Of a stretch of DNA of 64,000 nt, positions 13,301-27,043 are shown piece by piece. The translations under genes were made by a program, and so were the position numbers. The notes under the pieces were generated by a model, which saw only the letters and a list, made by a program, of their open reading frames with translations, searched no databases and had not been told where the DNA came from. Numbering within the stretch: the first letter of the stretch is position 1; each line of letters starts with the position of its first letter. Source of the DNA: Ptychodera flava (taxonomy: Eukaryota > Hemichordata > Enteropneusta > Ptychoderidae); the NCBI RefSeq assembly GCF_041260155.1, contig NC_091938.1:22039632-22103631 (forward strand). The letters are read 5' to 3'.

Positions 13301-16300
13301 AGCTGTGGTATGCATGCATGTCTGTTGGTGATGGATGTAACTACATCTGAAAATTCCTGCAGTAAAGATTTGACCAAACATCGTCTGCAAAGAGTTTATT
13401 AGTCCCCACGGACACCGTCCGGGGGGACTTATAGGTTTGGTCATGTCAGTGCGTGCGTGCGTCCGTCCGTCCGTCCGTCCGTCCGTTCACGCAGATATCT
13501 CAGAGATGCCTGAAGCGATTTCATTCAAACTTGGTACAAGGATTACTTCATATGTCATACAGATGCACGTCGATTTGTTTTGTGATGCACAGTCCCTCCA
13601 CCAAACGGTCGGGAAACGCAATGTATTTCTATTGTCCTGATGCGCGTTGCGCTTCCGTTACACTATTTATTAGCGTAAAGAGATTATAGCGACTTGGTCT
13701 AACATTAGCATAAACGATGACACCATTTTTACCTGACATGCAATGAACTAAAGGACAATGCGCGTGCGTACATAGGCTGTGTTTCGTATTTACACGTGCT
13801 GGTTGCGTTTGACTGGACTACACTTGCAGTCAACACCAATGTAATCATTACGACCATGATTTCATTTCTCTTGATGACAAGACATCGATTTCAACACCAT
13901 TTCAGAGGAACAGAGTGAAGAGGTCTACAGTGTTCTGATTGTATAACTTTCAGTTTAAGTTAAAACGAAGTTCACATGCCCCGTCCGTGAAAACGAGTGC
14001 AAGGAGCCAGCGATTTTCGAGGACATAGGACATTGAAACAAAAATGACCTTTCTTTGATGTAAATTTTCCTATTCGTAGCGGCATTCGTAGCGGCATTGT
14101 TTTACAGCTACCGCGGGAGACCTGTGTGACACATCAAGCACATGGCTCGATAGGGCTTCATGACACGCCAGAAAAACCGCAATGGGGTTGAATCAAAACA
14201 ATATTTTTCACGTAAAATTCCCGCCAATGGATACGTTTGATCACAAAAATTGCGTCGTCAGTGTATTTTAAATGGTGTTATACAAGTACCAAATCAAGAA
14301 AATCTACGTTAAATACCATGTAGTACGCAAGGCACAGCGATCAAAAAAGATTTCAAAGAATCGAACATCGACTCTGCGAGGGTCGCAAAAACAAAATGGC
14401 GTTCGGCCGAGTTTGGGTCATCTGCTTTTCTATCCTTCCCTTATACTTCGATTTGCAGTTATTGAATCGCTAAAATAAGTTGAAATTGCTTTCAATCAGA
14501 TAAATAGGTCCCAATCGAACTTATTTGACCAGTCATCAAAACGAAAAACCATGAATATTTCGACTCTTCACACAACGCGAACACAGATCGTCAGTGGACG
14601 CCATTTTCTAAATTGCAGAGCAAAGCATTACACAATAAACTATCAGTTTGCGTCTCATTATAACCTTATTCAAAAACTGGGTTCGTCAGTGTAATTTTAC
14701 GTATACTTTAATCACAAGTACAGACATCAGAATGAAACAGACCGTCATAATTTTGCAGTGTAGAGCGAACAAAAATTCATGTTCTCCTGACACATGAAAG
14801 ACGCAATTCAATGAAAATGACCTACACGCGATAGCGAATACAAACGCCGATTTAGCGCTGAAAATCGATTGGGAATAAAAAGATCACCCACTTTCCTTAT
14901 CAAGAAATATTGCTTATCGAGAATATACTGACGTTTCAAAATAGCTGTACACTTTACGGCCGATTCAGGCTAGTTTCTTCGTCGAAGACGACACCACCGT
15001 ACCCACTCTTTGAGGGGACGCTACAGCTGGTGTGACGTCATCAACAGCGAACGCCAGCGCAACGCGCATCCTACCAGCTAATCCCCTCGTTCGCACGTTT
15101 TGACAATAGCGTTTCCCGACCGTTTGGTGGAGGGACTGTGTGTGATGCTATCCAATATGGCTTACAGGCGGCCATTTTATAACAATTTTTCTTGTCCAGA
15201 GCCATAACTCAGGCATGTTTCAACTGATTTTATTCAAAGTTGGTACAAGGACATTGACCAATGTCATAGATATGCACGTCAATTTTTTTTGTGATACGAT
15301 CCAATATGGCCGCCAGGCGGCCATTTTATTACGATTTTTTCATATACAGAGCCATGACTCAGACATGTTTTAACCGATTTTATTCAAAGTTGGTACAAGG
15401 ACATTGACCAATGCCATAGATATGCACATCAATTTGTTTTGTGATACGATCCAATATGGCCGCAAGGCGGCATTTTGTTACGATTTTTCATGTACAGAGC
15501 CATAACTCAGGCATAACTCAACCGATTTTATTCAAACTTGGTACAAGGATATTGACCTATGTCATGAATATGCACATTGATTGTTATGTGATACGATCCA
15601 ATATGGCCGCCGTGTGGCCATTTTATCACATTTTTTCATGTCCAGAACCATAACTCAGACATGTGTCAAGTGAATTTATTCAAAGTTGGTACAAGGAGAT
15701 TCACCAATGTCATACATATGCACATTAATTTGTTTTGGTGATACGATCCAATATGGCTGCTGTGCGGCCATTTTGTTATGATTTTTCATGTACAAGCCAT
15801 AACTCAGGCATATCTCAACCAATTTTAATCAAATTTGCTACAAGGACATGACCTATGTCATACATATGCACATATATTTGTTTGTGATACGATCCAATAT
15901 GGCCACCGTGTGGCCATTTTATTACGATTTTTCCATGTCCTGAACTACAACTCACACATGTATCAAGCGAATTTATTCAAAAGTATTTTTATCACAGACC
16001 TAATGAAGAGGACTCTATCCTCTCTGAGGACCTGTAATCAAAGTACCCATTAACAAGTGGGGACTGTGTCATCAACGATGACTTGTTTGGAATATATGGG
16101 TTCTCCTCTATGCTGGGTAAACCATCAACTTACACCTCCAGTAATAGATTATTTTTCCATTTGATGAAATTCAAGAAATTGAAGTCAAGTGACTGATCCA
16201 GATAAGTGACAGTATCAGCAAAAATTTCACTCTACAAAAGCTCTGCTTTGATGATTCACTTGTCATAATGACTTTTCAGAGCCAGAACAAACTCCCAAAA

Positions 16301-17035
16301 AGGACAAAAAGAAGAAGAAGAAACAAAAAGAAGCAGAGGCAACATCAGCTGCGGAAACATCAATTGTAGACACGGTGAGCACTTCTCATGTAGTACAACG
16401 CTGCGGTCAGATTTGTGTTGGCATTGTGATATGAATCCACATTGAACATGCATATGACTATTTTGTCCAGTGAAGAAAGTTCTGGAATATTTAAATGTTA
16501 GAGGTTAAGGTTAAGGTTAGTTGTTAAAGCGTTTGTGTGTTTTTGCGGATACCTCAACATGATCCTGGAATATAAACATGACCCCAACCACGGTATGTCC
16601 CAGAAATACATGATTCTGGAACTTTTTCCAGTGGACAAAATGGTGAGCTGAGAGTAAACAATGTCATGCAACGCCTGTTATCAGATTCAGATTGCAATTG
16701 CTACATAAATTTTACATCACAATGATTATGTAAATTAGAGTGAATTGAACCAAAGTAAAGTCAGTTGTTTTCTTCCAATGTTCACGATATCTTTGCCAAA
16801 GTTTTCTTTAAACTTGGAACCGCTTTGTCACTTTACTTTAGGATACAGCTGATAGATTGTTATTCCCCTTTATCACTGAATTTATCACAACTTCTCAATG
16901 ACAAAATAGATATCTGGATATCTACCAAGAAAAATCAAAGGCTAAGTTTTTAAAGTTGCTCTTTTTTCTTTTGTTTTACAGCCAAGTTCAGAAAAGAAAA
17001 AGAAAAAGAAGAAAAAACGAGAGTCGTCAGATTGA
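4309..17035 (+). CDS. NOP58: NOP58, box C/D snoRNP core protein (14 exons)
   Basis: Exons are 4309-4353, 5789-5865, 6398-6450, 7202-7326, 7490-7626, 8030-8094, 8727-8861, 9374-9519, 10547-10673, 11203-11366, 12027-12161, 12766-13111, 16280-16374 and 16982-17035. All phases match and give 567 residues (human about 529). The N-terminus [15 protein letters not shown] is the NOP5 domain. The coiled-coil and Nop domain follow, with [70 protein letters not shown] and [14 protein letters not shown]. The last three exons encode alternating acidic and Lys-rich (KKE/KKK) tails, as expected for NOP58 and not NOP56. The protein organises 2'-O-methylation snoRNPs in the nucleolus with fibrillarin, NOP56 and the 15.5K protein. 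Its introns host C/D snoRNA candidates listed separately. Intron 12 is enlarged to 3.2 kb by repeats. Confidence 0.97.
5040..5124 (+). ncRNA. C/D snoRNA candidate, family A copy 1 (NOP58 intron 1)
   Basis: A terminal stem ACACTG/CAGTGT encloses a C box (ATGATGC) and a D box (CTGA at 5114-5117). The internal segment TCTGTCAATCTACAGA is the family A guide, here with one C-to-T change that still allows a G-U pair with 18S rRNA. Confidence 0.7.
5489..5570 (+). ncRNA. C/D snoRNA candidate, family B copy 1 (NOP58 intron 1)
   Basis: A perfect 9-bp terminal stem TGTGTTGTC/GACAACACA surrounds a C box GATGATGA. The conserved family B segment GCGGTCCTCG precedes a D'-like CTGT and a C'-like TTGATGA. 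The D position reads CAGA rather than CTGA. Nearly identical to the copy at 6550-6631. Confidence 0.7.
6036..6108 (+). ncRNA. C/D snoRNA candidate, family B copy 2 (NOP58 intron 2)
   Basis: Stem TTGTC/GACAA, C box AATGATGA, shared segment GCGGTCCTCGTCTG, C'-like TTGATGA, and again CAGA at the D position. Diverged from copies 1 and 3 outside these boxes, which suggests the boxes and GCGGTCCTCG are under constraint. Confidence 0.65.
6550..6631 (+). ncRNA. C/D snoRNA candidate, family B copy 3 (NOP58 intron 3)
   Basis: Same 9-bp terminal stem, C box, GCGGTCCTCG guide segment and C'-like box as the intron 1 copy, with only a few substitutions. The D position reads CAGA. Confidence 0.7.
7777..7871 (+). 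ncRNA. C/D snoRNA candidate, family A copy 2 (NOP58 intron 5)
   Basis: A 9-nt terminal stem GAACACTGC/GCGGTGTTC (one G-U pair) encloses C box ATGATGT and D box CTGA (7859-7862). The guide AATCTGTCAATCC is followed by CACAGA, usable as a D' box. Its reverse complement matches the conserved 18S rRNA segment GGATTGACAGATT. Confidence 0.8.
8385..8460 (+). ncRNA. C/D snoRNA candidate, family B copy 4 (NOP58 intron 6)
   Basis: Stem GTCGTC/GACGAC, C-like box GTGATGT, shared segment GCGGTCCTCGTCTG, C'-like AGTGATGA and a canonical CTGA D box (8450-8453). It is the only family B copy with a normal D box. Confidence 0.65.
9075..9160 (+). ncRNA. C/D snoRNA candidate, family A copy 3 (NOP58 intron 7)
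   Basis: A perfect 10-bp terminal stem ATTACACCAC/GTGGTGTAAT, C box ATGATGC, guide TTATCTGTCAATCC with CACAGA after it, and D box CTGA at 9147-9150. Nearly identical to the intron 10 copy, with homology continuing into the flanks. Confidence 0.82.
9612..9965 (+). repeat. Diverged copy of TTAA-flanked MITE family P in NOP58 intron 8
   Basis: Shares with 49114-49446 the segments GGGACAGA, CTACCACTTGTGGGGGCT, and GGCGGCCATTTTGAATTT. Ends are degraded and a 20-nt poly-C run (9865-9884) sits inside. Confidence 0.65.
10222..10321 (+). ncRNA. C/D snoRNA candidate, family C copy 1 (NOP58 intron 8)
   Basis: Terminal stem TGTGTTGT/ACAACACA, C box TGATGATGA and D box CTGA (10309-10312). Directly upstream of D lies GTCACTACCTCC, whose reverse complement GGAGGTAGTGAC matches a conserved 18S rRNA segment (from memory). 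The preceding Ts could extend the pairing. Confidence 0.8.
11562..11647 (+). ncRNA. C/D snoRNA candidate, family A copy 4 (NOP58 intron 10)
   Basis: The same perfect 10-bp stem as the intron 7 copy, C box ATGATGT, guide TTATCTGTCAATCC, and D box CTGA at 11634-11637. Confidence 0.82.
11797..11858 (+). ncRNA. Degenerate C/D snoRNA-like copy, family C (NOP58 intron 10)
   Basis: TTGTC and GACAA flank TGATGAC and CTGA over about 62 nt. It shares the TGTCCAATGA segment and the flank CTCTGAGACAA plus AATCACAAAC with the intron 11 copy. It lacks the upstream TGATGATGA and the 18S guide, so it may be a decayed paralogue. Confidence 0.4.
12554..12666 (+). ncRNA. C/D snoRNA candidate, family C copy 3 (NOP58 intron 11)
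   Basis: A perfect 11-bp inverted repeat, GTTTGTGATTT/AAATCACAAAC, flanks the unit. Inside are C box TGATGATGA, a central CTGA, and D box CTGA (12646-12649). CTACTACCTCC upstream of D partly keeps the 18S complementarity of the intron 8 copy. The outer stem is longer than usual. Confidence 0.7.
13589..15140. mobile_element. hAT-like non-autonomous insertion with 31-bp inverted ends
   Basis: Perfect 31-bp terminal inverted repeats lie at 13589-13619 and 15109-15139, starting ACAGTCCCTCC. The 8-bp direct repeat TGTGATGC flanks the unit at 13581-13588 and 15141-15148, as expected for a hAT-type target duplication. The 1.55-kb interior shows no coding frame. It splits the surrounding repeat element. 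Confidence 0.7.
15150..15990 (+). repeat. About 148-bp tandem array, roughly 5.7 units
   Basis: Each unit runs from CCAATATGGC through GGCCATTTT, AACTCAGGCATG, TTGGTACAAGGA and ATATGCAC to TTTGTGATACGAT. A partial unit lies left of the nested insertion (13500-13588), showing the array was continuous before it. Confidence 0.85.
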
Positions 17036-18829
17036 ACATATAAGAACTTTAAAAGATTTTAGGACATAGAATTTTTTTTTAATCATGTTTTTAAAATTAC
17101 AAGATTTCATTATTCACCTGCCTAGGAAATCTTGTTCACATTTGGGAGACAGACAAATGACATTTGTGAAATGAACAGATCACATTTGTGAAATAAACAG
17201 ACCACATTTGTCAAATGAACAGACCACATTTGTGAAATGAACAGATCACATTTGTGAGAGATGTGAAGGCAAACAAAGACAGAGTTACTGACTTCAGTAA
17301 ACAACAGACAAACACCGTGTGCATTCAGTGCTTCAGAGACATTGTTCATGTGGACAGCTTTGTTCTGTCATCGCCCAGCTGTGAAGTTATATTATACTTT
17401 TCCATCCTGTAACATGCACAGGTGTTCCACACGTCTGTAAAGTTGTGTTAGTGTGCGAGCTTGAACACCTGTATCTTGCTGTTTAAAATAGTGCAGCATC
17501 AATGGATATTGGTTACCTATTACATAGAATATCCCATCATTCCAAGAGAGTGAACACAGCCCATTGAGATGTCATCACCTGGCTATATTTACTTTTACTG
17601 GCATTAAAATTCTAGTATTCAACCACTGTTTTCTTGTGAATTTGTACTTTACGAGAGAGCAAAATGTTTCTTACATGTCCTTGGCAAGATTGCAGAGGAT
17701 GGTTGGTTAAACTTCTGGAACATGGATTGCCAAGCCACTGCAAATACATTTCATGGCAGAAAAATATTGTTTCCCATCAAAGTTATTCGGTGCAACTAAA
17801 TAACATGAGTACTGTCAATAATTGACCTCTGAGAGAAATGGCAATAAAGTATTTCTGTGGGAAGTACTGGGTGGAAGCACAGGCCCCAGTTTTGTTGAAG
17901 GTTCTACGGTTGAAGCAACCTCTGGCCCGAACAATGTGGTTTGTGTAGTCTCATAATGTGAAGTCCAACATGTTTAGTTCAGTTAAAAAAAAAGAAAATG
18001 GGGTGCATGGCTATGACAGGTTCCAGTTAATGTTTAATTTTGGCCAGTTAATGTTTAAATTTGGTACTGAAACTTTCACAAAAATGTCAGCGAAATTGTT
18101 CAATATTGTCACTGTCCCTCTATCAGATACAGGGACTGTGATGTTGTACATAACATAGCCAGCTAGGACTATGGCAAGTATTCGTTTCTGTTCAAATGAA
18201 GTGCTTTTCTGTCTGATACAGACAAGTGTCTATGGCCAGTACTGCTTAGTCAATACCAATGGACATGTCTTGATGTAAATATTCTGAATACAACACATCA
18301 CTTCTATTTGATCTTGCAGCAGTTTTCATTTGTACTTAACATACCCCATGCGTCATCTTGACCATGTTATCGACAGTTCAAAGTCATTGTTCCTCAGTGT
18401 TCCACTGTGTACAATTGCTGTCAATCGTGAATCATGTTTCCCGCCACTGTCAAGTAACTTGACCAACAAAATGTATTTGTAATATTGAATGACTGAAATC
18501 CACTGCAAATTATCGAGATAGATGCAATTGATGATCTTCTGTTTTCAATGTTCAATGTTCACACTTAACTAGCTGGTGTTCAACCCAGTCAAATCAAATT
18601 TAGGATATCTAGACTACGTTCTCCAGGACTGATAGAGTTTTGCTATCAAGATATCATTCATCCATCACTAGAACATAAATAATGCGCTGAATATCTTGTC
18701 TTCCACAACAAGCAATTGCTTCCCAGGGTCAGTGCATTTCTTCCATGCCAGGTCACCTGTTATAATGACTCCTGTGATGTCATGGTTCATGCACAAAACA
18801 CTCCTTGGAAATAACAGGCTATGCATTGG
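17036..18829 (+). other. NOP58 3' untranslated and intergenic sequence
   Basis: A 21-bp minisatellite (CACATTTGTGAAATGAACAGA-like, about five units) occupies 17158-17262, and one unit creates AATAAA. Another AATAAA is at 17843-17848. No coding exon recognised further right. Confidence 0.5.
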
Positions 18830-20330
18830 TCATCCTGGTGAACTGGTCACTGTCCCATTGACTGCCCCATCGTTATTGGATTTACCTGTGACAAGTGAAA
18901 GGAAAGTTATTTTATATATAAACAGTGTATGGACAAGTGATATGGTCATAAGTAGATGCCTGTGATCACCCCATTTTGCGATACAGAGGTCCAACTTTGT
19001 GGTAGAAGATGATGAGACTGCACCAAAAAGTGTGGAGCAGTAGGGTTGAGCAAGCATGCAAAAGTGATTGTAGTTGTCTCATTAATCGGCCCTGGTCTCA
19101 TCAAAGACTTCAAAATTGTCACCATAAATCTGACAAATTTGGCAAATCTTTTACAAAATATACTGGCAAAGCGTAGGTGTAATTCTGGACGACAAATGAA
19201 TGAAAAGCTAATGCAAAATCATTACTGATTACAATACATTGTCTTCTCACCCCTTGTCAGAAATTGAAATGGCCAAACAAAGGCACTGGTGCAGTCTGGG
19301 TATTCACCAGTGCCTATGGCTTAAACTTTTCTGGACACTGGTCAGGCTACAAAGTACTACAAGATAGTGATTCAGTTCCATATGCATGACACCAATAATT
19401 TCCATTAACTGCATGTTTCCAAAATGCTTCACAGTAATTTGGTACATTGTAGGAAAAAAAGACGTTACCTTTACGACCCAGCAGAAGACCAACAATAACA
19501 GCGATGATAACAGCTGCTAACAGCAGACCAAGAAGCAGTGTTAGGAGTTTCCTTCTCGCCAGATCAACAAATTCATGCTGCTTCTCCTCCGCTGTCTGAA
19601 ATTTAAATGGTACATTTTGTTATTATTTGTCAAAAGTACTGTAACAGATACTAGTGGTTCATGATTTGGGAACAATGGAATTTGCACATCATGCAAGAAA
19701 ATCCCAGAGATATTTGAATGTGCCTGTATAAGCTTATTCAACAGTCTGAAACATAGTCTGGTCCCTGCCCCAATTTCTACCACTTATTGCGCTGTGCCAA
19801 CGAAAGGCCTGGTTCGTTAGCACAGCGCAGCCAGCGGTAGACATGGGGCAGGGGACCAGACTGTAAATACCCCGGGCAGTCAATACATCGATTAATTTCA
19901 GTGTGGATCGGTTCTGAAGGAAAAGTTCTTATCCGCCAATAATATCTTATATTAAAGGGGTAAAATTTTGCAAATCGCATCGAATATTAAGGACTTTTGA
20001 GGCTAACCTGTTGATTTATCTTTGAAATTATGATGCGATTATTAATATTATTAAACGTTCTTCAAAAGTTCGCACAAAACTCACGTAATTTCTTGTGAAA
20101 CGTACGCCATTTTGGATTTGGAATTATCAGTTCAAGTTGTACTTGGGAAAGTCTTAGAAACAAAGTAGTTTGTTCAGGTGTTCGAAAGATCTTACCGCAT
20201 GATACCGAATCGACTCGTCGTCAGTTCCGAACAGAGCCGAAGAGTGGATAGCAGGGTTAAAGGGCACAACTTTGCGGGTGTCGGGGATCGTTCTCTTTGT
20301 CCCAGTTGATGGATGCGTCACAGATGACAT
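18830..20330 (-). CDS. Short single-pass membrane protein, unrecognised (3 exons)
   Basis: Exons 20196-20330, 19469-19595 and 18830-18885 join in phase (0, then 1) with clean GT-AG sites and give about 105 residues. Exon 1 is soluble and begins MSSVTHPSTGTKRTIPD. Exon 2 has EEKQHEFVDLARRKLL followed by an uninterrupted hydrophobic helix (about residues 62-84, LLLGLLLAAVIIAVIVGLLL) ending at GRKG. Exon 3 is a short polar tail ending TVTSSPG and stop. No signal peptide is seen. Basic residues lie on both sides of the helix, so topology is unclear. I do not recognise the family and give no function. Intron 1 carries a perfect-looking 109-nt fold-back. The short last exon is the least certain part. 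Confidence 0.6.
19754..19862. repeat. 109-nt fold-back (hairpin) in intron 1 of the membrane-protein gene
   Basis: Arms of about 50 nt pair, from AGTCTGGTCCCTGCCCCA to its near-perfect complement, with a second paired block GCGCTGTGC/GCACAGCGC around the loop. Probably a tiny MITE; no target duplication is clear. Confidence 0.7.
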
Positions 20331-22977
20331 CAGACTATGGCGTCACAGCTTTGCTCTGTGGGTTTACAAACGTTTACACATACATACGTCATTGGCGACA
20401 GATGATTCCCGATGTTTACTTGAGCAGGGACAATTCTCTCATAACTTGTAAAACGAAATTCTGTCAAAATTCTCTTTTTGGGTTTTGTCCATTGCAAACA
20501 TAACTTTTTAGGTAATAACAAGTAAAATGCAATTATTTTTATGTTAATTAATATGAAGCAATATCTACATAAACATGTTCATATTCGCAAATTTTATCCG
20601 TCAATTTTCTTTTAATTTGCAATGATTTGTATATTGTTGTGCTCATTCGATGAGAGCTCCCCCGAAGCTCAATAAAATCATTAGAAAGTAAAGAGACCTG
20701 TCATTTAGACGTGCAACGAAGGACCGTTCGTTACAGTAAATGTTGGCGCGATTACATTAAATTTGCGCAATCTGTTGATATGGGGGGACTTGAATATTTT
20801 TAACGTAAAAACGTAGTGAGCGTCAAAATAAATGAACAAAAGACTACAATGTAAATGGCAACGCTCCGTGACTACTGGTATTACGCAAATACTTTGTTTT
20901 GAAATATGGCAACAGGCGGAGCTACTGTTTAAAACACGCAGCTCTGAGAGAATCATTTTGATATTGCATTATTTGGTAAAAAGGGGTGAACTAACGAAGG
21001 GGAATTGTGTAAAACACTTGTCATTGAAAACTTTATTTACGTAAGAATGCAGATGCCTCAAAAATAGAGTTGATTCTTTTAGTTGATTTGCATAGTTATA
21101 AGTAATTGCGCCTGCGTTGGAGACCAGACGTACTGTATGTGGACATAAGTGGAAGAAAGTGATGGACTTGCCCTTGCTGCTAAATTTCGCTCGTAAATAT
21201 TATAATGCTAACGAAGTGTATGCTAACATTATCATTTCGTTCATTTATGCAACACAAGCATGATGTGATTGGTTCGCTGCGCTTGTTGCAAAAAAAACAT
21301 CTGCAGGCGGTGGGTTTATGCCGCTTTTATTGCATGAACGAGTAGATTGAAAGTGACTCGGAGGAAAGCCGGCCTGGGTTGTGTGTGAAACACACTGCCA
21401 TCGTCATTTACCCGTCATCGCCCTGTAGAAGTGTAGCACTTAAACACTGAATAATATCTGCTCGAACCAGTATAAAACATGATAACAGAGCTCGTAACCC
21501 GACGATGTGATTAGAATGTAACGCAGTCACGAATCAGTGAAATTTTACAATGACCTACATGACAAGCACGACGTTTGGGTGGGATCGAATACGGGCGTCT
21601 GCCGCGTACTGGAAAATTTTAAAATCCATACCTGTACGCCGTGATCAGTATATCTGACTTGAATTTAAATTACGAAAATGATGTACAATCATACAGGGTG
21701 CCTCTTCCACGCTGATTCAGTGAAGCCATCCTCGTTGACACATCCATTTATTATTATGATGTATCACACGTCGCACGTCACAGCTAAGTGTTCTCATATA
21801 CACGAAACGAGACTGTCGTGTTGACGAGCGCCCTCATCGACTCTTACCGCCAGGAATCATCCATACCCCATACACATAGTTTTTTCGCATTTAAAAAAAT
21901 TGGCACGCCTTTTACACTGTAGAGCCGGCATACATACTCCGGCTTTACAACTTTTCAATTTTCATCCGGGTAAATATTTTTGCGAAGGTAACAGGGCTTC
22001 AATTCGTTTAAAACATTTTTTTGCGGATCTTCAGTTTTCGTTTATTATTCACCGTTTAATCACATAGAATGTAAACTCTGGATTTAGCGAATCAGATGGC
22101 TGGATAGAGACAAGTTAATGGCATATCAAAATGCTATTTATGTAAAATGTTAAAATACAAACGGATTGAAAGGGGGGGCCGGGGCATGACTGGCACATCA
22201 GCTGAATTAGCTAAGTAGACTCATATATTGTCAGATACACCTGTGGCCCACTTGACAGAAATTCTGTTTGTGCAAAGGCAAAACCACCTCTATCTGGGGT
22301 TGTAAATGGGAGTTTATTAAAGTAAACCGTCCTGGGGCGTTTTTCAAGTAATCTTTATTTTCACCAGAGAATATTCGAATAATCGATTTCTAAATGATTG
22401 GAATGATTACCTTTACATGGGAACAGATGAACATGTGTGTTACATTTGGAAAAAAAAATAGAGAGTTCACAGTTATGATCCAGGGACATTGAATATTTTA
22501 ATTAGTGTTTACGAAAACGTTATCGGTGGCATAATTGTGAAATGTCAAAAAAGATTTAAATAATACAATTCTCGGCTGTCGGTGATTTACAGTGCAAAGT
22601 TTAATCACTCTACAACTGCGTCCCTTCTTACGGTTTCCTCACTTACCACAGAATGAAGACTAGGCTTCATAACTAGAATGTGAGACTCTGTTTAGAAATT
22701 GTGAAAATTATTCTAAAACCTGTCAGACAATTTACAAGAGTGAAATAAATGTCTACTCCGAAACTCGAGTTTAACTTCGTGCATTTTCTTGTTACTGGTG
22801 ACTCTCTTGGACAACATTTTCTTCATTAATCCAAGGAAATGACATACATAGTTTTAATTCGGACTTCAGGTGCATGAACTATAGATATAGCTACGATAAT
22901 TCGGAATAAACGTTGAACTTGTTTGTTAGCATTACAAGAAATTATGGCAAAAAAATCTTGCAATGATGCATGCACTA
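20331..22977. other. Intergenic stretch
   Basis: Upstream side of the membrane-protein gene and downstream side of the methyltransferase gene. I see no exon, RNA gene or clear mobile element. Confidence 0.4.
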
Positions 22978-25492
<2,515 letters not shown>

Positions 25493-26057
25493 ATTTTATA
25501 TAATTCTTGGAGGACCTATAAATGAGATCTTCTCTGCAAATAAAGAAAACCCATGAAGGATGCAGATATAAGAAAGTGTACAGGGTTGATTCTTGAAATT
25601 CGTTTCAACTACCAGCTAGATCTCTTTTAAAGGTAGAATGCGCCACCGGAAAGATATTGTGTGATTTTTGTGTGATTTCCGCGTGCAATACATTCAAGCC
25701 TCCCTTTAGTTAAACAGTAAGAGAACTCTAAACTGCCATTATTTTTAAGTCCCCGCCGATTCTATTCTCTCCTTCTTCAGAGATGCATCTGAACACACCC
25801 AAGGGGTTACGCGTCTTGCTTATAAGCAAATATAATTGGTTTATCGACATATCGGTAATGTTTTGTAAAGGTGTATATTGACAATCATATCATACCATAT
25901 ATTGATGGTGCAAATGCAGCTATAAGAACCGTGGTATATTCGTAATATACCACGGCTGGCACAGAAGCAAGCTCTCGGCTTGAGCAAAGATCTATTTTTG
26001 ATGTTCCATGCCTGAATTCCGATGTACTATTATGATATAATAGCAATAAATCACATC

Positions 26058-26166
26058 CAGCGACGGTATCCCACTCAATTTTGACCAGTTCACTTCATAT
26101 ATGCACTCACTATTGCAAGTGCATATATGTCGTGAACGGGTCAAAATCTCGTGATATAGCGTCACT
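26058..26166. repeat. Fold-back element, about 109 nt
   Basis: Arms contain TTTTGACC, GTTCAC, and CATATATGCACT, with their complements after a short loop near 26112. Outer pairing is imperfect. Confidence 0.65.
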
Positions 26167-26184
26167 TGGTGTGCTTTTAAATTA

Positions 26185-26630
26185 TGACATGCCTCGTATA
26201 TCGATAGGATTCAATGGTAACTCGCTCATGACGTCGCAGGCCGCATAGTCATCATTCTACTGAAAATGAACCGGAATTTTAAACTCGACAACTTCGGGAT
26301 TTTAAAATGATAAAATTACATGTTTTTATAGGAAACACTGTTTTTACAAAATTAAGCTTATGCGAAAAAAATTCGATAAACGGCATAGCAGTGATGTAAA
26401 TATATGAACGGGCAGTTGGATAATGGTAAATTTTTGTCTAACATTGAAAATAAGCATGTGATTGCCATTTGTATTTAAACCCAAGAATTTGGAGCGAAAA
26501 GTAAGAGAAGCACTGTAATAAAACATCATAGTCCAAACAAGGGACTATATTTAGGCCTACCCTCGAGGAAGAAGACCATTTGTCACCTACCCTAGAGCAC
26601 ATAGTCCCATGCTTGGGTTATAATATAAAC
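26185..26630 (+). repeat. Dispersed repeat, copy 2
   Basis: Collinear with 1008-1355 through several diverged blocks. Lies upstream of the methyltransferase start. Confidence 0.6.
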
Positions 26631-27043
26631 ACTCTTTCGACCGTTCATGAATTGTTCAGTTTCGTGCATAGTGTGTGGCGGAGATGTGAAATAGCGGAAT
26701 TGTCGGGGTTTTCAAAATTATTTATGTTGATATGTTGATGCTGTGAGGCTAGAAGGCGCCGCTGATTCAAGTATTGAGTTCCCTGTTTCAAACACTCCTC
26801 AGCGCATGCGTCAAAAGACTCACGGTTCGTCTTTGTTCGCATCCGCACACACTGGGAACTCATGCTACAGTCGTTTGCTGAAAAAAAATATATGAGTATT
26901 TTTTGAAAATAACTATCCAATAATTGCGAGCGCAGCCGAGCTTTCAGACTAACGCGTGTACATGAATGTATTCAGAATGGAATCTGCATATGCCTATCTA
27001 CGAGTTTGATAGAGTGGATAGAGGGACTGTGTTTACATGAAGG

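Larger units (their letters stand above)
13396..16066 (+). mobile_element. Repeat element in NOP58 intron 12, interrupted by a second element
   Basis: Begins near AGTCCCCACGGACACC and ends near GTGGGGACTGTGT, so the ends share an inverted GTGGGGACT. It contains a (CGTC)n tract at 13456-13485 and a long tandem array. No transposase frame is visible; boundaries are approximate. Confidence 0.5.
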
